Source: Erginobacter sp964465735
GTDB lineage: Bacteria; Auribacterota; Erginobacteria; Erginobacterales; Erginobacteraceae
Direction: 5' to 3'
NCBI GenBank assembly: GCA_964465735.1
Contig: CAYXKT010000044.1
Coordinates: 1 to 19,374, forward strand
DNA: 19,374 bases
Positions 1-7,784 of this stretch are shown here, one piece after another. How positions within the stretch are numbered: position 1 is the first letter of the stretch; the number at the start of each line of letters is the position of its first letter. The translations under genes and the position numbers were made by a program. A model generated the notes under the pieces. That model did no database searches and was not told the DNA's origin. It worked only from the letters and a program-made list of their open reading frames with translations.

Positions 1-53
1 GTTCGGACGCAAAAGATTGGTGCAGTTCGCCGCATAGAATCGCTCAACTTAGG
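1..53 (+). mobile_element. MITE-like element, copy A (right end only)
   Basis: This is the right 53 bp of the 161-bp element that is complete at 14491-14651 and 17920-18080; the left part lies outside the window. It matches copies B and C except for one base near the terminus (CAACTT instead of CAATTT). That base makes its terminal inverted repeat the exact reverse complement of the left end, CCTAAGTTGAGCGATT. The right flank begins TTTAA, an AT-rich pentamer consistent with the target duplications of the complete copies. The copy ends about 115 bp before the exporter gene. The element's internal reading frame stays open across the right end and stops at about 152. Confidence 0.9.
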
Positions 54-147
54 TTTAAAATAGACAGAATGGAAAAGGCAGTTACTCAGACACTGATTGC
101 CCCAGCAGTTAAGAGTAATCCGCTCAATCCGCGGCTAATCACATCTC

Positions 148-153
148 TATAAT
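148..153 (+). promoter_or_regulatory. Possible -10 box (TATAAT) just before the exporter gene
   Basis: A perfect TATAAT lies 14 bp before the ATG at 168. Used as a -10 element it would start transcription at about 160 and give an almost leaderless message. No convincing -35 hexamer sits 17 bp upstream, and no Shine-Dalgarno sequence is visible before either candidate start codon. The call rests on one hexamer and could be chance. Confidence 0.25.
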
Positions 154-167
154 CCGTGGCCGAACTA

Positions 168-1190
168 ATGCTCTTCGAGGTCTTCAAGTCCGCTTTGACC
201 ATCACCGGATTTGTCTTCGCGATGATGGTGGCCGTTGATTATCTCAATGTCTTTTCCCGGGGACGTTTGGAAGGTCTGATCCAAGGTGGGCGATTCCGCC
301 AGTACCTGGGCTCTTCCCTGCTTGGCGCCACCCCGGGTTGCCTGGGAGCTTTCGCCTCCTCCTCGTTGTATATCCACGGATTTATCTCCTTCGGGGCGAT
401 CGTAGCCGCGATGATCGCTACCTCGGGCGACGCCTCTTTCGTGATGTTCGCCCTCTTCCCCGGGCAGGCACTGTTGCTTTTCGCTCTGCTCTTTCTGCTC
501 GGGATTGTTGGTGGGGCACTGGCCGATCGGTTAGTCGGGAAGCTGAAACTCGCGCCGGTTCAGATCGGCGACCGTCTCGAGGTCCATCCCGGCTACGACC
601 GGGCGATTTTTTCCCGGCATACTTTTCGGGACAACTTTCGCCGCTTAACCCTCCAGAGGGCCGCTTTGATCGTGCTCTGTCTGGTCTTCATTTACGGACT
701 GATCTTCGCCAACGGTGCCTCCGGCCACTGGGACTGGATCCGGATCACGATGGCCGGGGTCCTCGCCTTTCTCTTTTTCGTCGTTCTTACCGTGCCCGAG
801 CATTTCCTCGAGACCCATATCTGGGAACATACTGTCCGCGAGCACCTGCCTCAGATTTTTCTCTGGACACTGGGGGCCTTGCTGGTTGTCCATTTCGGGG
901 ATACCCTCTGGTCGCTCTCCCGGATCGTGGAGAAAAATCCGGCCACAGTATTGCTGTTGGCGGGACTGATCGGTCTTATCCCCGATTCCGGACCCCATAT
1001 GATCTTCGCCATCCTTTTTGCTAAGGGGTCGATCCCTTTCTCCGTTCTTTTGACCAACTCGATTGTTCAAGACGGCCACGGGATTCTCCCCATCCTCTCG
1101 GTATCGGTAAAAAGTTTCTTTCTGGTCAAGATCTTCAATTTGGCTTTTGGTCTGGTCGTCGGCTATCTTGTTTTTTTGGCGGGATTTTGA
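168..1190 (+). CDS. Putative 10-TM heavy-metal exporter (ArsP_2 / putative manganese transporter family)
   Basis: An integral inner-membrane protein of about 340 residues with some ten hydrophobic segments. It has the internal two-fold pattern of the ArsP_2 (DUF2899) family, annotated as arsenic efflux or putative manganese transport. The first half carries PGCLGAF followed by FGAIVAAMIATSGDASFVM. The second half carries the matching block IPDSGPHMIFAILFAKG, then SIVQDGHGILPIL. A charged loop (about residues 118-165) separates the halves. The frame can also open at GTG 156, but ATG 168 puts the first membrane segment at the usual distance from the start; neither has a Shine-Dalgarno site. The substrate cannot be read from sequence. 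The gene stands alone, downstream of element copy A and with no operon partner. Confidence 0.8.
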   Translation: MLFEVFKSALTITGFVFAMMVAVDYLNVFSRGRLEGLIQGGRFRQYLGSSLLGATPGCLGAFASSSLYIHGFISFGAIVAAMIATSGDASFVMFALFPGQALLLFALLFLLGIVGGALADRLVGKLKLAPVQIGDRLEVHPGYDRAIFSRHTFRDNFRRLTLQRAALIVLCLVFIYGLIFANGASGHWDWIRITMAGVLAFLFFVVLTVPEHFLETHIWEHTVREHLPQIFLWTLGALLVVHFGDTLWSLSRIVEKNPATVLLLAGLIGLIPDSGPHMIFAILFAKGSIPFSVLLTNSIVQDGHGILPILSVSVKSFFLVKIFNLAFGLVVGYLVFLAGF

Positions 1191-1222
1191 TCTTCCCAGC
1201 GAGGTATTTAACAGTTAACAAC

Positions 1223-1321
1223 TATGTCCAATGTCATTGCGGTGAAGCAATCTCTTCTTTGGCGATGAGTTGAGAGTGCTTCGCTAACGCTCGCAATGAC
1301 AGATTACTGCCCATTATTTCT
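1223..1321. repeat. Dispersed palindromic repeat, copy R1
   Basis: An intergenic repeat of about 99 bp. Its outer arms GTCATTGCG (1233-1241) and CGCAATGAC (1292-1300) are exact reverse complements. Inner arms GAAGCAATCTC and GAGAGTGCTTCG also pair imperfectly. A second, more diverged copy lies at 17803-17914. The two share flanks outside the palindrome (TATRTCCAATG at the left, ATTATTTCT at the right), which fixes the unit length. The core belongs to the widespread GTCATTGCGAG...CTCGCAATGAC class of bacterial intergenic hairpins. It could act as a terminator for the exporter gene, but no T-tract follows. Confidence 0.8.
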
Positions 1322-1400
1322 GCTGCACGTTACCAATTTATTTGGATGAAATTATGCTGGAGAGGGTGACAACGATTTTTAAACCGACCGGGGGAGATGG

Positions 1401-2159
1401 ATGAAAAAGTCCGTCGCCGGTTTCGGGCTGATCATTACCGGTAGCGAGATTCTTGATGGCCGGGTCCGCGATCGGCACTTTGACAGTACTCTCCGGGCTT
1501 TAACCCAGCGTAATCTCTTGTTGCGTTACGCCCTGGTCATCCCTGATGATCCTGATCTGCTTCGGGAAGAACTGGGATGGGCAATGAAACGGGGGGAGCC
1601 GTTCTTCTGCTGCGGGGGGATCGGCGCTACCCCGGATGACTATACCCGCCGCTGCGCTGCCGAGGCGGCCGGGGTGGAGCTGGAGATTCACCGGGAAGCG
1701 GAGGTTATTCTCACCGACCGCTTCGGCCCTCTGACCGGACCCCACCGGCTGCGGATGGTAGAGTTCCCGGCCGGCTCGCGGATCATCCCCAACCCCTATA
1801 ACCAGGTCCCCGGGTTCTCGATTGCCGGGGGATACTTCCTTCCCGGCTTCCCCGAGATGGCCGCTCCGATGATGGATTGGGTCCTGGATACCGGGTACAA
1901 CTCCGGCCCCGGGCGGATCGCCCGCTCGTTGACCATCCCCGGTGGCCGGGAGTCGGACCTGACCGGACTGATGGAAGAGTTCATCGCCGGCCATCCCGGC
2001 CTCGCTTTCTCCAGTCTCCCCCGGATCGTCGGGGAAGGCTGGGAGGTGGTCCTCGGAGTCTTTGGCGCGGCGGAGTCGGTGGAGGAGGGGATGGCGTGGT
2101 GGCGGGAGAAGCTGCGTCAGGCCGGTCAGAAGTTTGTGGAAGGGGAGGGGGGACGGTAA
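1401..2159 (+). CDS. CinA N-terminal-type (MoaB/MogA fold) domain protein
   Basis: A 252-residue protein of the COG1058 family, the molybdopterin-binding-like domain found at the N-terminus of CinA. Family marks are ITGSEILDGRVRD at residues 12-24 and the glycine-rich GGIGATPDD at 72-80, followed by a short conserved-type segment around NPYNQVPGF and LPGFPEM. The C-terminal PncC/NMN-amidase domain of full CinA is absent, so this is a stand-alone domain. Related proteins are linked to ADP-ribose or nucleotide pyrophosphatase activity, but the exact reaction here is unknown. ATG 1401 has GGGGAG four bases upstream. The stop codon lies inside the outer arm of the hairpin at 2154-2210. Confidence 0.8.
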   Translation: MKKSVAGFGLIITGSEILDGRVRDRHFDSTLRALTQRNLLLRYALVIPDDPDLLREELGWAMKRGEPFFCCGGIGATPDDYTRRCAAEAAGVELEIHREAEVILTDRFGPLTGPHRLRMVEFPAGSRIIPNPYNQVPGFSIAGGYFLPGFPEMAAPMMDWVLDTGYNSGPGRIARSLTIPGGRESDLTGLMEEFIAGHPGLAFSSLPRIVGEGWEVVLGVFGAAESVEEGMAWWREKLRQAGQKFVEGEGGR

Positions 2160-2210
2160 ACAGTGAACAGTGAGCGGTAAACATTTCCGCTTACCGCTTA
2201 CTGTTTACCG
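2154..2210. terminator. Nested hairpin between convergent genes
   Basis: Two pairings compete. Arms CGGTAAACAGT (2154-2164) and ACTGTTTACCG (2200-2210) match perfectly over 11 bp. Arms AACAGTGAGCGGTAA (2166-2180) and TTACCGCTTACTGTT (2191-2205) match over 14 of 15 bp with a 10-nt loop. The site lies between the ends of the CinA-like gene and galE, which converge, so a bidirectional terminator is likely. There is no T-tract on either side. The sequence resembles the low-complexity GTGAACAGTGAGCGGTAAAC repeats found between genes in many genomes, so it may be a repeat acting as a terminator. Confidence 0.6.
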
Positions 2211-2211
2211 C

Positions 2212-3213
2212 CTAATACCCCTCCGGGTTTCCGGACTGCCAGCGCCAGGCGTCTGCGCACATCTCTTCGATCCCCCGTTGGGCGGACCAGCCCAGCGTGG
2301 CCTTGGCCCGAGAGGGGTCGGCGTAGCACTCGGCGATATCCCCCGGCCTGCGTTCGACGATCTCGTAGGGGATCTTCCGGCCCGCAGCCTGTTCAAAGGC
2401 GGTTATCATCTCCAGTACGCTGTACCCCAGCCCGGTCCCCAGGTTGTAGATCTCCGTCCCGGGTCGGGAATTTTCCAGAGCCTTCAAATGGCCGATAGCC
2501 AGATCGACCACGTGGATGTAGTCTCTGACCCCGGTGCCATCGCGAGTCGGATAATCGTCGCCAAAGACCCGGAGATGGTCGCGTTTCCCCACCGCTACCT
2601 GGCTGATGAAGGGGAGGAGGTTGTTGGGGATTCCGTTGGGGTCCTCCCCGATTTGGCCTGAGGGGTGGGCGCCGATCGGGTTGAAGTAGCGTAGCAACGT
2701 GATCTCCCAGTCCGGTTGAGCGTCCCCCAGGTCCCGGAGGATTTCCTCGATCATCAGCTTGGTTCGGCCATAAGGATTGGTCGGCCCGAGAGGGAAGTCT
2801 TCCCGGATCGGGACCGTGGCCGGATCGCCGTAAACCGTAGCTGAGGAACTGAAGACAATTTTCTTCACCCCGGCCGCCGCCATCTCCTCCAGGAGGATCA
2901 GGGTTCCGGTAACGTTGTTCCGGTAGTAGTCAAGGGGTCGGGAAACCGACTCTCCGACCGCTTTCAGGCCGGCGAAATGGATTACCGCCTCGATCTTCTC
3001 TGAGGAGAAAAGATCTTTCAGGCTGACCCGATCGGATAGGTCGAGCCGCTGGAAAAAGAGATCTTTTGCGGTCAGTTTCTTCACCCGGCGCAGTGACTCT
3101 TCCTTACTGTTGGAGAGGTTATCGATTACCGTAACCTCGTGGCCGTCCTGAAGCAACTCCAGGACAGTATGGCTTCCAATGTATCCCGCTCCTCCGGTAA
3201 CCAGTATCTTCAT
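2212..3213 (-). CDS. galE: UDP-glucose 4-epimerase
   Basis: A cytoplasmic NAD-dependent epimerase interconverting UDP-glucose and UDP-galactose (Leloir pathway and surface-sugar precursor supply). Its 333 residues are normal for the family. The Rossmann dinucleotide motif GGAGYIGSH lies at residues 7-15. The catalytic serine is S124 in SSSATVYG, and the Y148-x3-K152 pair is in NPYGRTK. The C-terminal part has the substrate-binding RRPGDIAECYADPSRA segment. ATG 3213 is preceded by AGGAG with an 11-nt spacer. It lies 73 bp downstream of malQ on the same strand, so the two may share a transcript despite the hairpin between them. Confidence 0.97.
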   Translation of the reverse strand: MKILVTGGAGYIGSHTVLELLQDGHEVTVIDNLSNSKEESLRRVKKLTAKDLFFQRLDLSDRVSLKDLFSSEKIEAVIHFAGLKAVGESVSRPLDYYRNNVTGTLILLEEMAAAGVKKIVFSSSATVYGDPATVPIREDFPLGPTNPYGRTKLMIEEILRDLGDAQPDWEITLLRYFNPIGAHPSGQIGEDPNGIPNNLLPFISQVAVGKRDHLRVFGDDYPTRDGTGVRDYIHVVDLAIGHLKALENSRPGTEIYNLGTGLGYSVLEMITAFEQAAGRKIPYEIVERRPGDIAECYADPSRAKATLGWSAQRGIEEMCADAWRWQSGNPEGY

Positions 3214-3255
3214 CTGTTGGCTGACTCCTGTATATTTAATTTATTGATAATGTTT

Positions 3256-3283
3256 CCCTTCTTTCCGTCCAAACGGAAGAGGG
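3256..3283 (-). terminator. Hairpin just after malQ
   Basis: Read on the minus strand, a stem TTCCGT/ACGGAA with loop TTGG is extended, after a small bulge, by CCCT/AGGG. It starts four bases after the malQ stop codon. No U-run follows, so it may only attenuate read-through into galE or protect the malQ 3' end. Confidence 0.4.
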
Positions 3284-3286
3284 CTC

Positions 3287-4777
3287 TTAACGGCCGGTAT
3301 AGTGGGTGATCGCGGCCAGTCTTTTCGCCAGTTTGGCGGTCAGTTTTCCCGGCGGGCAGCGCCATTGCCATTGGTCTCCAGCCTGGCCGGGGGCGTTCAT
3401 CCGCGACCGTTTGCCCAGGCCGAGGATGTCCTGGAGGGGGATAATGGTGAGGTCGGAGGCCGAGGCGAGCACCCGCCGGATGAACTTCCAGTTGATCTTT
3501 TCCCCATCATCGGGGAAATAATCCAGGATCCGTTGCTGTTCTTCCGGGTTCAGGGAGGCAAACCAACCGGCAGTGGTGTTTGTGTCGTGGGTTCCGGTGT
3601 AGGCCACCGAGTTGTAGGGATAAAATTCCGGTTGGTGGGGGTTTTTCTCTTTTCCTCGGAAGGCGAACTGAAGGACCCGGGTGGAGGAGAATTCGAAGAG
3701 TTCGAGGATGGCTTTTGTCTCCTCAAAATGCGTCGGTTCCAGACTTTCGGCGATGATCGGCAGCGTCCCCAGTTTCTTCTCCAGCAGGCCGAAAAGCGAA
3801 CCCCCGGGTCCGTAGAACCACTGCCCCTCGGCCGAACTTTTAGCTCCCGGCGGGATATGCCAGGCGATAATGAATCCGGAGAAATGATCAACCCGGATCA
3901 CGTCCATCAGCTCGAGCGCGGTCTTAAATCTCCGGGTCCACCAATCGAAGCCGTCTTCCGACATCGCTACCCAGTCATAGAGTGGGTTGCCCCAGATCTG
4001 GCTGACCCCGGAATACCCGGTTATCGGGACTCCGCCCAGGGCCCGCCGCCGGCCCTGTTCATCGAGCAGAAAGAGTTGGCGGTTAGCCCAGACGTCGGCG
4101 CTGTCGTAGCTGACCAGGAAGGGAATATCCCCGATGATCTTGATTCCCTGTCCGTTGCAGTAGCCCCGGAGTTTTTTCCACTGCCGGAAAAAGAGGAACT
4201 CAGCGAACTTTGTCTCCTCGATCTTCCCCGCCAGTTTCTTTCCCCACAACGACAGGGAGTTCGGCTGTCGGAAGGCGATCTCTTCCGGCCAATCGTACCA
4301 GGGGGCTCCCTGAAAATGATCTTTAATTGCCTTGTAAAGAGAGTAGTTCTCCAGCCAGGGGCTCTGCTCAATCTGGAAATCAGAGAATTCCTTTCGGCGG
4401 CGAGCGGAGGCCTCAGCCTGGAAGCGGAGCCAGGCTGTCCGGGTCGCCTCTTGCTTAATCCGGATCGCCGTCGAGTAGTCGGCTTGGGAGGCAGAGAACA
4501 CTTCTTCCGGGGGAACTTCCTTCGGGGAGAGAAATCCCTCTTCAACCAGGCGTTCCAGGCTGATCAGGCTGGGGGCGCCGGCGAAGGCCGAGGGGCTGGA
4601 GTAGGGGGAGTTTCCATAGCCGATCGGGTTGATCGGGAGGACCTCCCAGAACCGCTGTCCGGCGTCAACCAACCAGTCAACAAAATCGAACGCCTCCTGG
4701 CCCAGCGACCCGATTCCGTGAGGTCCGGGCAGAGAAGTAATGTGGAGCAAGATCCCCGACCCGCGTCGGAACTTCAC
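3287..4777 (-). CDS. malQ: 4-alpha-glucanotransferase (amylomaltase, GH77)
   Basis: A cytoplasmic disproportionating enzyme that transfers alpha-1,4-glucan segments in glycogen or maltodextrin metabolism. The 496 residues are typical of bacterial GH77. The N-terminus has the family signature GILLHITSLPGPHGIGSLG and then NPIGYGNSPYSS. Catalytic residues fit: nucleophile D297 in VIRVDHFSGF, acid/base E344 in IIAESLE, and transition-state D398 in GTHDTNTTAGW. The usual AEDLG context of the acid/base is AESLE here, but the glutamate is kept. The start codon is GTG at 4777, with GGGGGA about 8 nt upstream. It is likely to work with the GH13 protein and galE in glucan turnover. Confidence 0.96.
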   Translation of the reverse strand: MKFRRGSGILLHITSLPGPHGIGSLGQEAFDFVDWLVDAGQRFWEVLPINPIGYGNSPYSSPSAFAGAPSLISLERLVEEGFLSPKEVPPEEVFSASQADYSTAIRIKQEATRTAWLRFQAEASARRRKEFSDFQIEQSPWLENYSLYKAIKDHFQGAPWYDWPEEIAFRQPNSLSLWGKKLAGKIEETKFAEFLFFRQWKKLRGYCNGQGIKIIGDIPFLVSYDSADVWANRQLFLLDEQGRRRALGGVPITGYSGVSQIWGNPLYDWVAMSEDGFDWWTRRFKTALELMDVIRVDHFSGFIIAWHIPPGAKSSAEGQWFYGPGGSLFGLLEKKLGTLPIIAESLEPTHFEETKAILELFEFSSTRVLQFAFRGKEKNPHQPEFYPYNSVAYTGTHDTNTTAGWFASLNPEEQQRILDYFPDDGEKINWKFIRRVLASASDLTIIPLQDILGLGKRSRMNAPGQAGDQWQWRCPPGKLTAKLAKRLAAITHYTGR

Positions 4778-4990
4778 CCTCTGGTCCCCCGGCTCTTGAT
4801 CCGGTTCCCCTCGGGTCCGGAGGGATAAATGAAGTTGTCCTGAGCCGGAATTGCAGTCAGCGGAATCCGAAAAGGGGTGAGGGCCATCGTCAGGATCTCA
4901 AATGGTTAAAATGGTGAGAGCAGAACCAAAATCTACGGTTGACGTTACTATACAAATTTTTATATCCAGAGCAAGCTTTTCTTCCACTAT

Positions 4991-5842
4991 CTACCAATGC
5001 GGCTGATTGCCCACTTCAACGCCGGTAACATCGTCAGCCGGCATAATCGTGATAAACGCGTTGTCATCTGTTTCCTTAACCACGCGCTTAAGCAAGGGGA
5101 CCGATCGAGATGTCAGCACCGAGTAAAGAAGTGTGTGCTCCCCCCCCTGAAAACCGCCTCGTCCCCTGATCGAGGTGACACCAACCCGATGGCGGAGCAG
5201 GGTTTTAGCGATTGCTTCCCACCGGTCGGATAAGATAATCGCTGTCCGCCGTTTGGTCATAGCCCGGAAGACCCGGTCGGTAAATTGCGCGCTGACAAAT
5301 ATAAATACGAGGGTGTAGAGTGCTTTATCGATCGGGAACATCACTGCGGAAAAACCGATAATAATCGCATTGAACAACATCGCGCCGGTACCCAATGTCA
5401 GGGAAAACCATTTGTTCAGGATCACACACAAGATATCCAATCCGCCGCTGGAACCATAAGACCGCAAGATAAGAGCTGTCCCGGTGCCGGCCAGGGCACC
5501 GGCGATAAATGTAGCCAACATCGGGTCAGCGATCTTAAGCTCCAGATCGATCAGCTGCAGGGCCAGAGTGTATATGAGCATCCCCCATAAGGAATATAAG
5601 ACAAAGCGCCGGCCGACGAATTTCCAGCCTAAGATAAAGATTGGAATATTAATCAGCAAGTAGATGACGCTGATCGGCAGCACCGGCCAGCGATAAAAAA
5701 TGATCAGGGCAAAGCCGGTCATTCCCCGGGAAAGCAAGTCGTGATGCATCAGGAGAGATGTAACCGCGAACGCGCTCAAGATGCTGCCGGCGGTCAGCAG
5801 CAAAGTCTGATATAAGAAATCCACGGTTTTTTTGCCCATCAT
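4991..5842 (-). CDS. YitT-family membrane protein (DUF161 + DUF2179)
   Basis: A 283-residue inner-membrane protein. The N-terminal half has five or six hydrophobic segments with the conserved SYGSSGGLDILCVILNKW block (about residues 127-145). The C-terminal about 85 residues form a soluble DUF2179 domain with RGRGGFQGGEHTLLYSVL in the position of the family's G-x-Y-T-G-x-x-x-x-x-LY segment. The family's function is poorly known; transport has been proposed. Two adjacent ATGs occur at 5842 and 5839, with AGAGGG 4 or 7 nt upstream. It is a single gene with no clear operon partner, and its 3' end is about 210 bp upstream of malQ on the same strand. Confidence 0.88.
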   Translation of the reverse strand: MMGKKTVDFLYQTLLLTAGSILSAFAVTSLLMHHDLLSRGMTGFALIIFYRWPVLPISVIYLLINIPIFILGWKFVGRRFVLYSLWGMLIYTLALQLIDLELKIADPMLATFIAGALAGTGTALILRSYGSSGGLDILCVILNKWFSLTLGTGAMLFNAIIIGFSAVMFPIDKALYTLVFIFVSAQFTDRVFRAMTKRRTAIILSDRWEAIAKTLLRHRVGVTSIRGRGGFQGGEHTLLYSVLTSRSVPLLKRVVKETDDNAFITIMPADDVTGVEVGNQPHW

Positions 5843-6047
5843 CTTTCCCTCTACATTCCCTCCGTGATGCCTCTTTCAACAGGGCGGGATAATTACTGGG
5901 TAGCTTTCGGGAAGAGAGTGAACCCTGAAGCGGTAGAGGTATCGGAGTGATCGGTTCAGCAGGTTAACTGGGCCATCTGACCGGTAACTACGGCAAATCG
6001 GTAATTCAGAGAACCGGAACCTGGGATTATCCGGAGATGAAAACTAA

Positions 6048-6120
<73 letters not shown>

Positions 6121-6387
6121 GGATACTAACTCCAGCCCGTTGACTTCCAATGAATTCCGTTTTAGTGACGAGACTAAAAAGTGATGCCACTTCGACCGGA
6201 AGAAAAATATACGGTAAATAGCACTATACTTATTTCTCCATTCAAGGCAAGAGAATTGTGTGTTATCGATGGCGGGTGGCCGGGGTCAGAAGGGCAGGGG
6301 TGAGACTGCCGACCATACAGGGGAAGAAATCGTTGGAACTGTCTGGTCGCTCTGGAGACGGCAAGATAATTGATTTTTACCAAATTA

Positions 6388-6459
6388 TGGGCGCTGCTGG
6401 ATTTGAACCAGCGGCATCTACCTTGTAAGGGTAGCGCTCTCCCACTGAGCTAAGCGCCC
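6388..6459 (-). tRNA. tRNA-Val (TAC)
   Basis: A complete 72-nt cloverleaf. The acceptor stem is GGGCGCT/AGCGCCC with discriminator A, and the D arm is GCTC...GAGC. The anticodon stem CTACC/GGTAG encloses the loop CTTACAA (anticodon TAC). The T arm is GCTGG-TTCAAAT-CCAGC. The 3' CCA is not encoded. It has a candidate promoter at 6490-6518. Confidence 0.97.
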
Positions 6460-6489
6460 TGATCTTCCCGGAGAAATAACGATGGGATT

Positions 6490-6518
6490 AAACTACCCTG
6501 ATCCGCCCGGACCGTCAA
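6490..6518 (-). promoter_or_regulatory. Candidate sigma-70 promoter for tRNA-Val
   Basis: On the minus strand, TTGACG (6518-6513) is followed after exactly 17 bp by TAGTTT (6495-6490). A start about 7 bp further on would lie some 25 bp before the mature tRNA 5' end. The -35 box is near-perfect and the -10 box weak (3 of 6), as is plausible for a strong tRNA promoter with a GC-rich spacer. Confidence 0.45.
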
Positions 6519-6626
6519 GTCTGGAGGTGGAAATATCCTTGTGATCGAGCATCGGTTCAGTTATCTTGATATAGGGAATCAAACCGCCGGGAAAGGCGAA
6601 CTGTAAAAAACAGAAGCAGCTTAATC

Positions 6627-7784
6627 GTGAAAGATGACGGAAAAAAAATATCCGGTCCCAACGAGCAGTCAAGGCCGGCGACGACCGGGGCCAGCGAGAA
6701 GGCTCTTTCCTTCTTTCAAAAACGGGCCGCCCGGCGCAAGAAACTTCTGGATACCCTCCGGGAGAGATATCTTCACTGTGTGGCCATCGTTGATAACATC
6801 AAGGATGGAATCTTCATCGAAACCGTCCGGGGCGAGATCCTTGAAGTCAATGCCGCTGCCTGCCGGATGCTCGGCTATAGTCGCGAGGAGCTTTTCAAGA
6901 TGACGGTCGGCGACCTGGTCCCCCCCGAGGTGACAGCTAACCTCTCGGAGCAGATCCAGGAACGCACGGTTCGGGAAGGGGTTTACATCGAAACAATAAA
7001 TGTTCGGAAGGATGGTTCGCGGATCCCGGTTGAGGTCTCCAATACCCTGATTAAGATTGGCGGTAAGAAGAGAGTGATCGCTATAGTTCACGATATCACC
7101 GAGCGGATCGAGAACCGGAAGAAACTCCTCGCCTCTCATCAGGAACTGGAGAGAAAGGTCCGCTTGCGGACCGAGGAATTGGACCGGGCCAACCGGGAAT
7201 TGATCGCCGAACAACGACTCTTTATCGGCGGCCCGACCGTGGTCATAAAATGGCAGGCTGCCCCCGGTTGGCCGGTCGAATACGTTTCTCCTAACGTGGT
7301 CAGCCAGTTCGGGTATATGCCTGAAGAGTTCACCGAGCCGGGGTTTCTCTACGAGTCAATCATCCATCCCGGAGACCGGGAACTGGTTGCCGGGGATATC
7401 GCGAAATATGTGGCTGCCGGCCAGGACTCTTATGAGCAGATCTACCGGATCGCTGATCACTCCGGCCGTTGGCGTTGGGTGAGCGACTTCACCGTGGTCG
7501 AACGTGACGGTGCGGGCCGGGTTTCCAATTACCACGGATATGTCGTCGATATTACCGAACGGAAGAATGCTGAAGAAGAACTCCACCGTCACCGGGAACA
7601 TCTGGAAGAACTGGTCGGGAAACGGACGGCGGAACTGACCGGGATGATCGACGCGATGGCCCGCCGGGTAGTGAAAACCGCTGACCTGGAGATCGCCGTG
7701 GAACAGCTGAAGGGGAGGCTCCGGGCAGCCGGTCTTGACCCCGAGACCGGAGAAACCCCTCTCTCCCCACCATATTCCAGATGA
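6627..7784 (+). CDS. Tandem PAS-domain protein without an output domain
   Basis: A cytoplasmic protein of 385 residues with no membrane segment. Residues about 50-160 form a PAS domain (DNIKDGIFIE, the EVNAAACRMLGYSREEL block, and a PAC end VIAIVHDITER). A coiled-coil-like linker (160-195) follows. Residues about 197-312 form a second, PAS_3-like domain (VEYVSPNVVSQFGY..., HSGRWRWVSDFTVV..., GYVVDITERK). The rest (313-370) is helical, resembling the signalling helices that precede kinase or cyclase domains, but no such domain follows. The start is GTG 6627 with no clear Shine-Dalgarno site. The stop overlaps the next gene's ATG (ATGA), which points to co-translation with the hybrid kinase. 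A sensor-accessory role is inferred, not shown. Confidence 0.82.
   Translation: MKDDGKKISGPNEQSRPATTGASEKALSFFQKRAARRKKLLDTLRERYLHCVAIVDNIKDGIFIETVRGEILEVNAAACRMLGYSREELFKMTVGDLVPPEVTANLSEQIQERTVREGVYIETINVRKDGSRIPVEVSNTLIKIGGKKRVIAIVHDITERIENRKKLLASHQELERKVRLRTEELDRANRELIAEQRLFIGGPTVVIKWQAAPGWPVEYVSPNVVSQFGYMPEEFTEPGFLYESIIHPGDRELVAGDIAKYVAAGQDSYEQIYRIADHSGRWRWVSDFTVVERDGAGRVSNYHGYVVDITERKNAEEELHRHREHLEELVGKRTAELTGMIDAMARRVVKTADLEIAVEQLKGRLRAAGLDPETGETPLSPPYSR

Noticed and set aside
3302..4828. 508-residue plus-strand open frame
   Set aside because: It lies antisense to malQ, whose motifs and catalytic residues are unmistakable. The frame is low-complexity, typical of the opposite strand of GC-rich genes.
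4930..4970. Promoter-like TTGACG with AT-rich downstream sequence on the plus strand
   Set aside because: It would read antisense into the YitT gene and has no well-spaced -10 box.
6121..6150. Own promoter for tRNA-Phe (TTGGAA-N16-TAGTAT on the minus strand)
   Set aside because: The implied start would fall inside the mature tRNA, so co-transcription with tRNA-Val is more plausible.
6174..6383. 69-residue minus-strand frame between the two tRNAs
   Set aside because: It has no ribosome binding site and no recognisable domain, its composition is unlike the real genes, and it probably lies in the spacer of a tRNA transcript.
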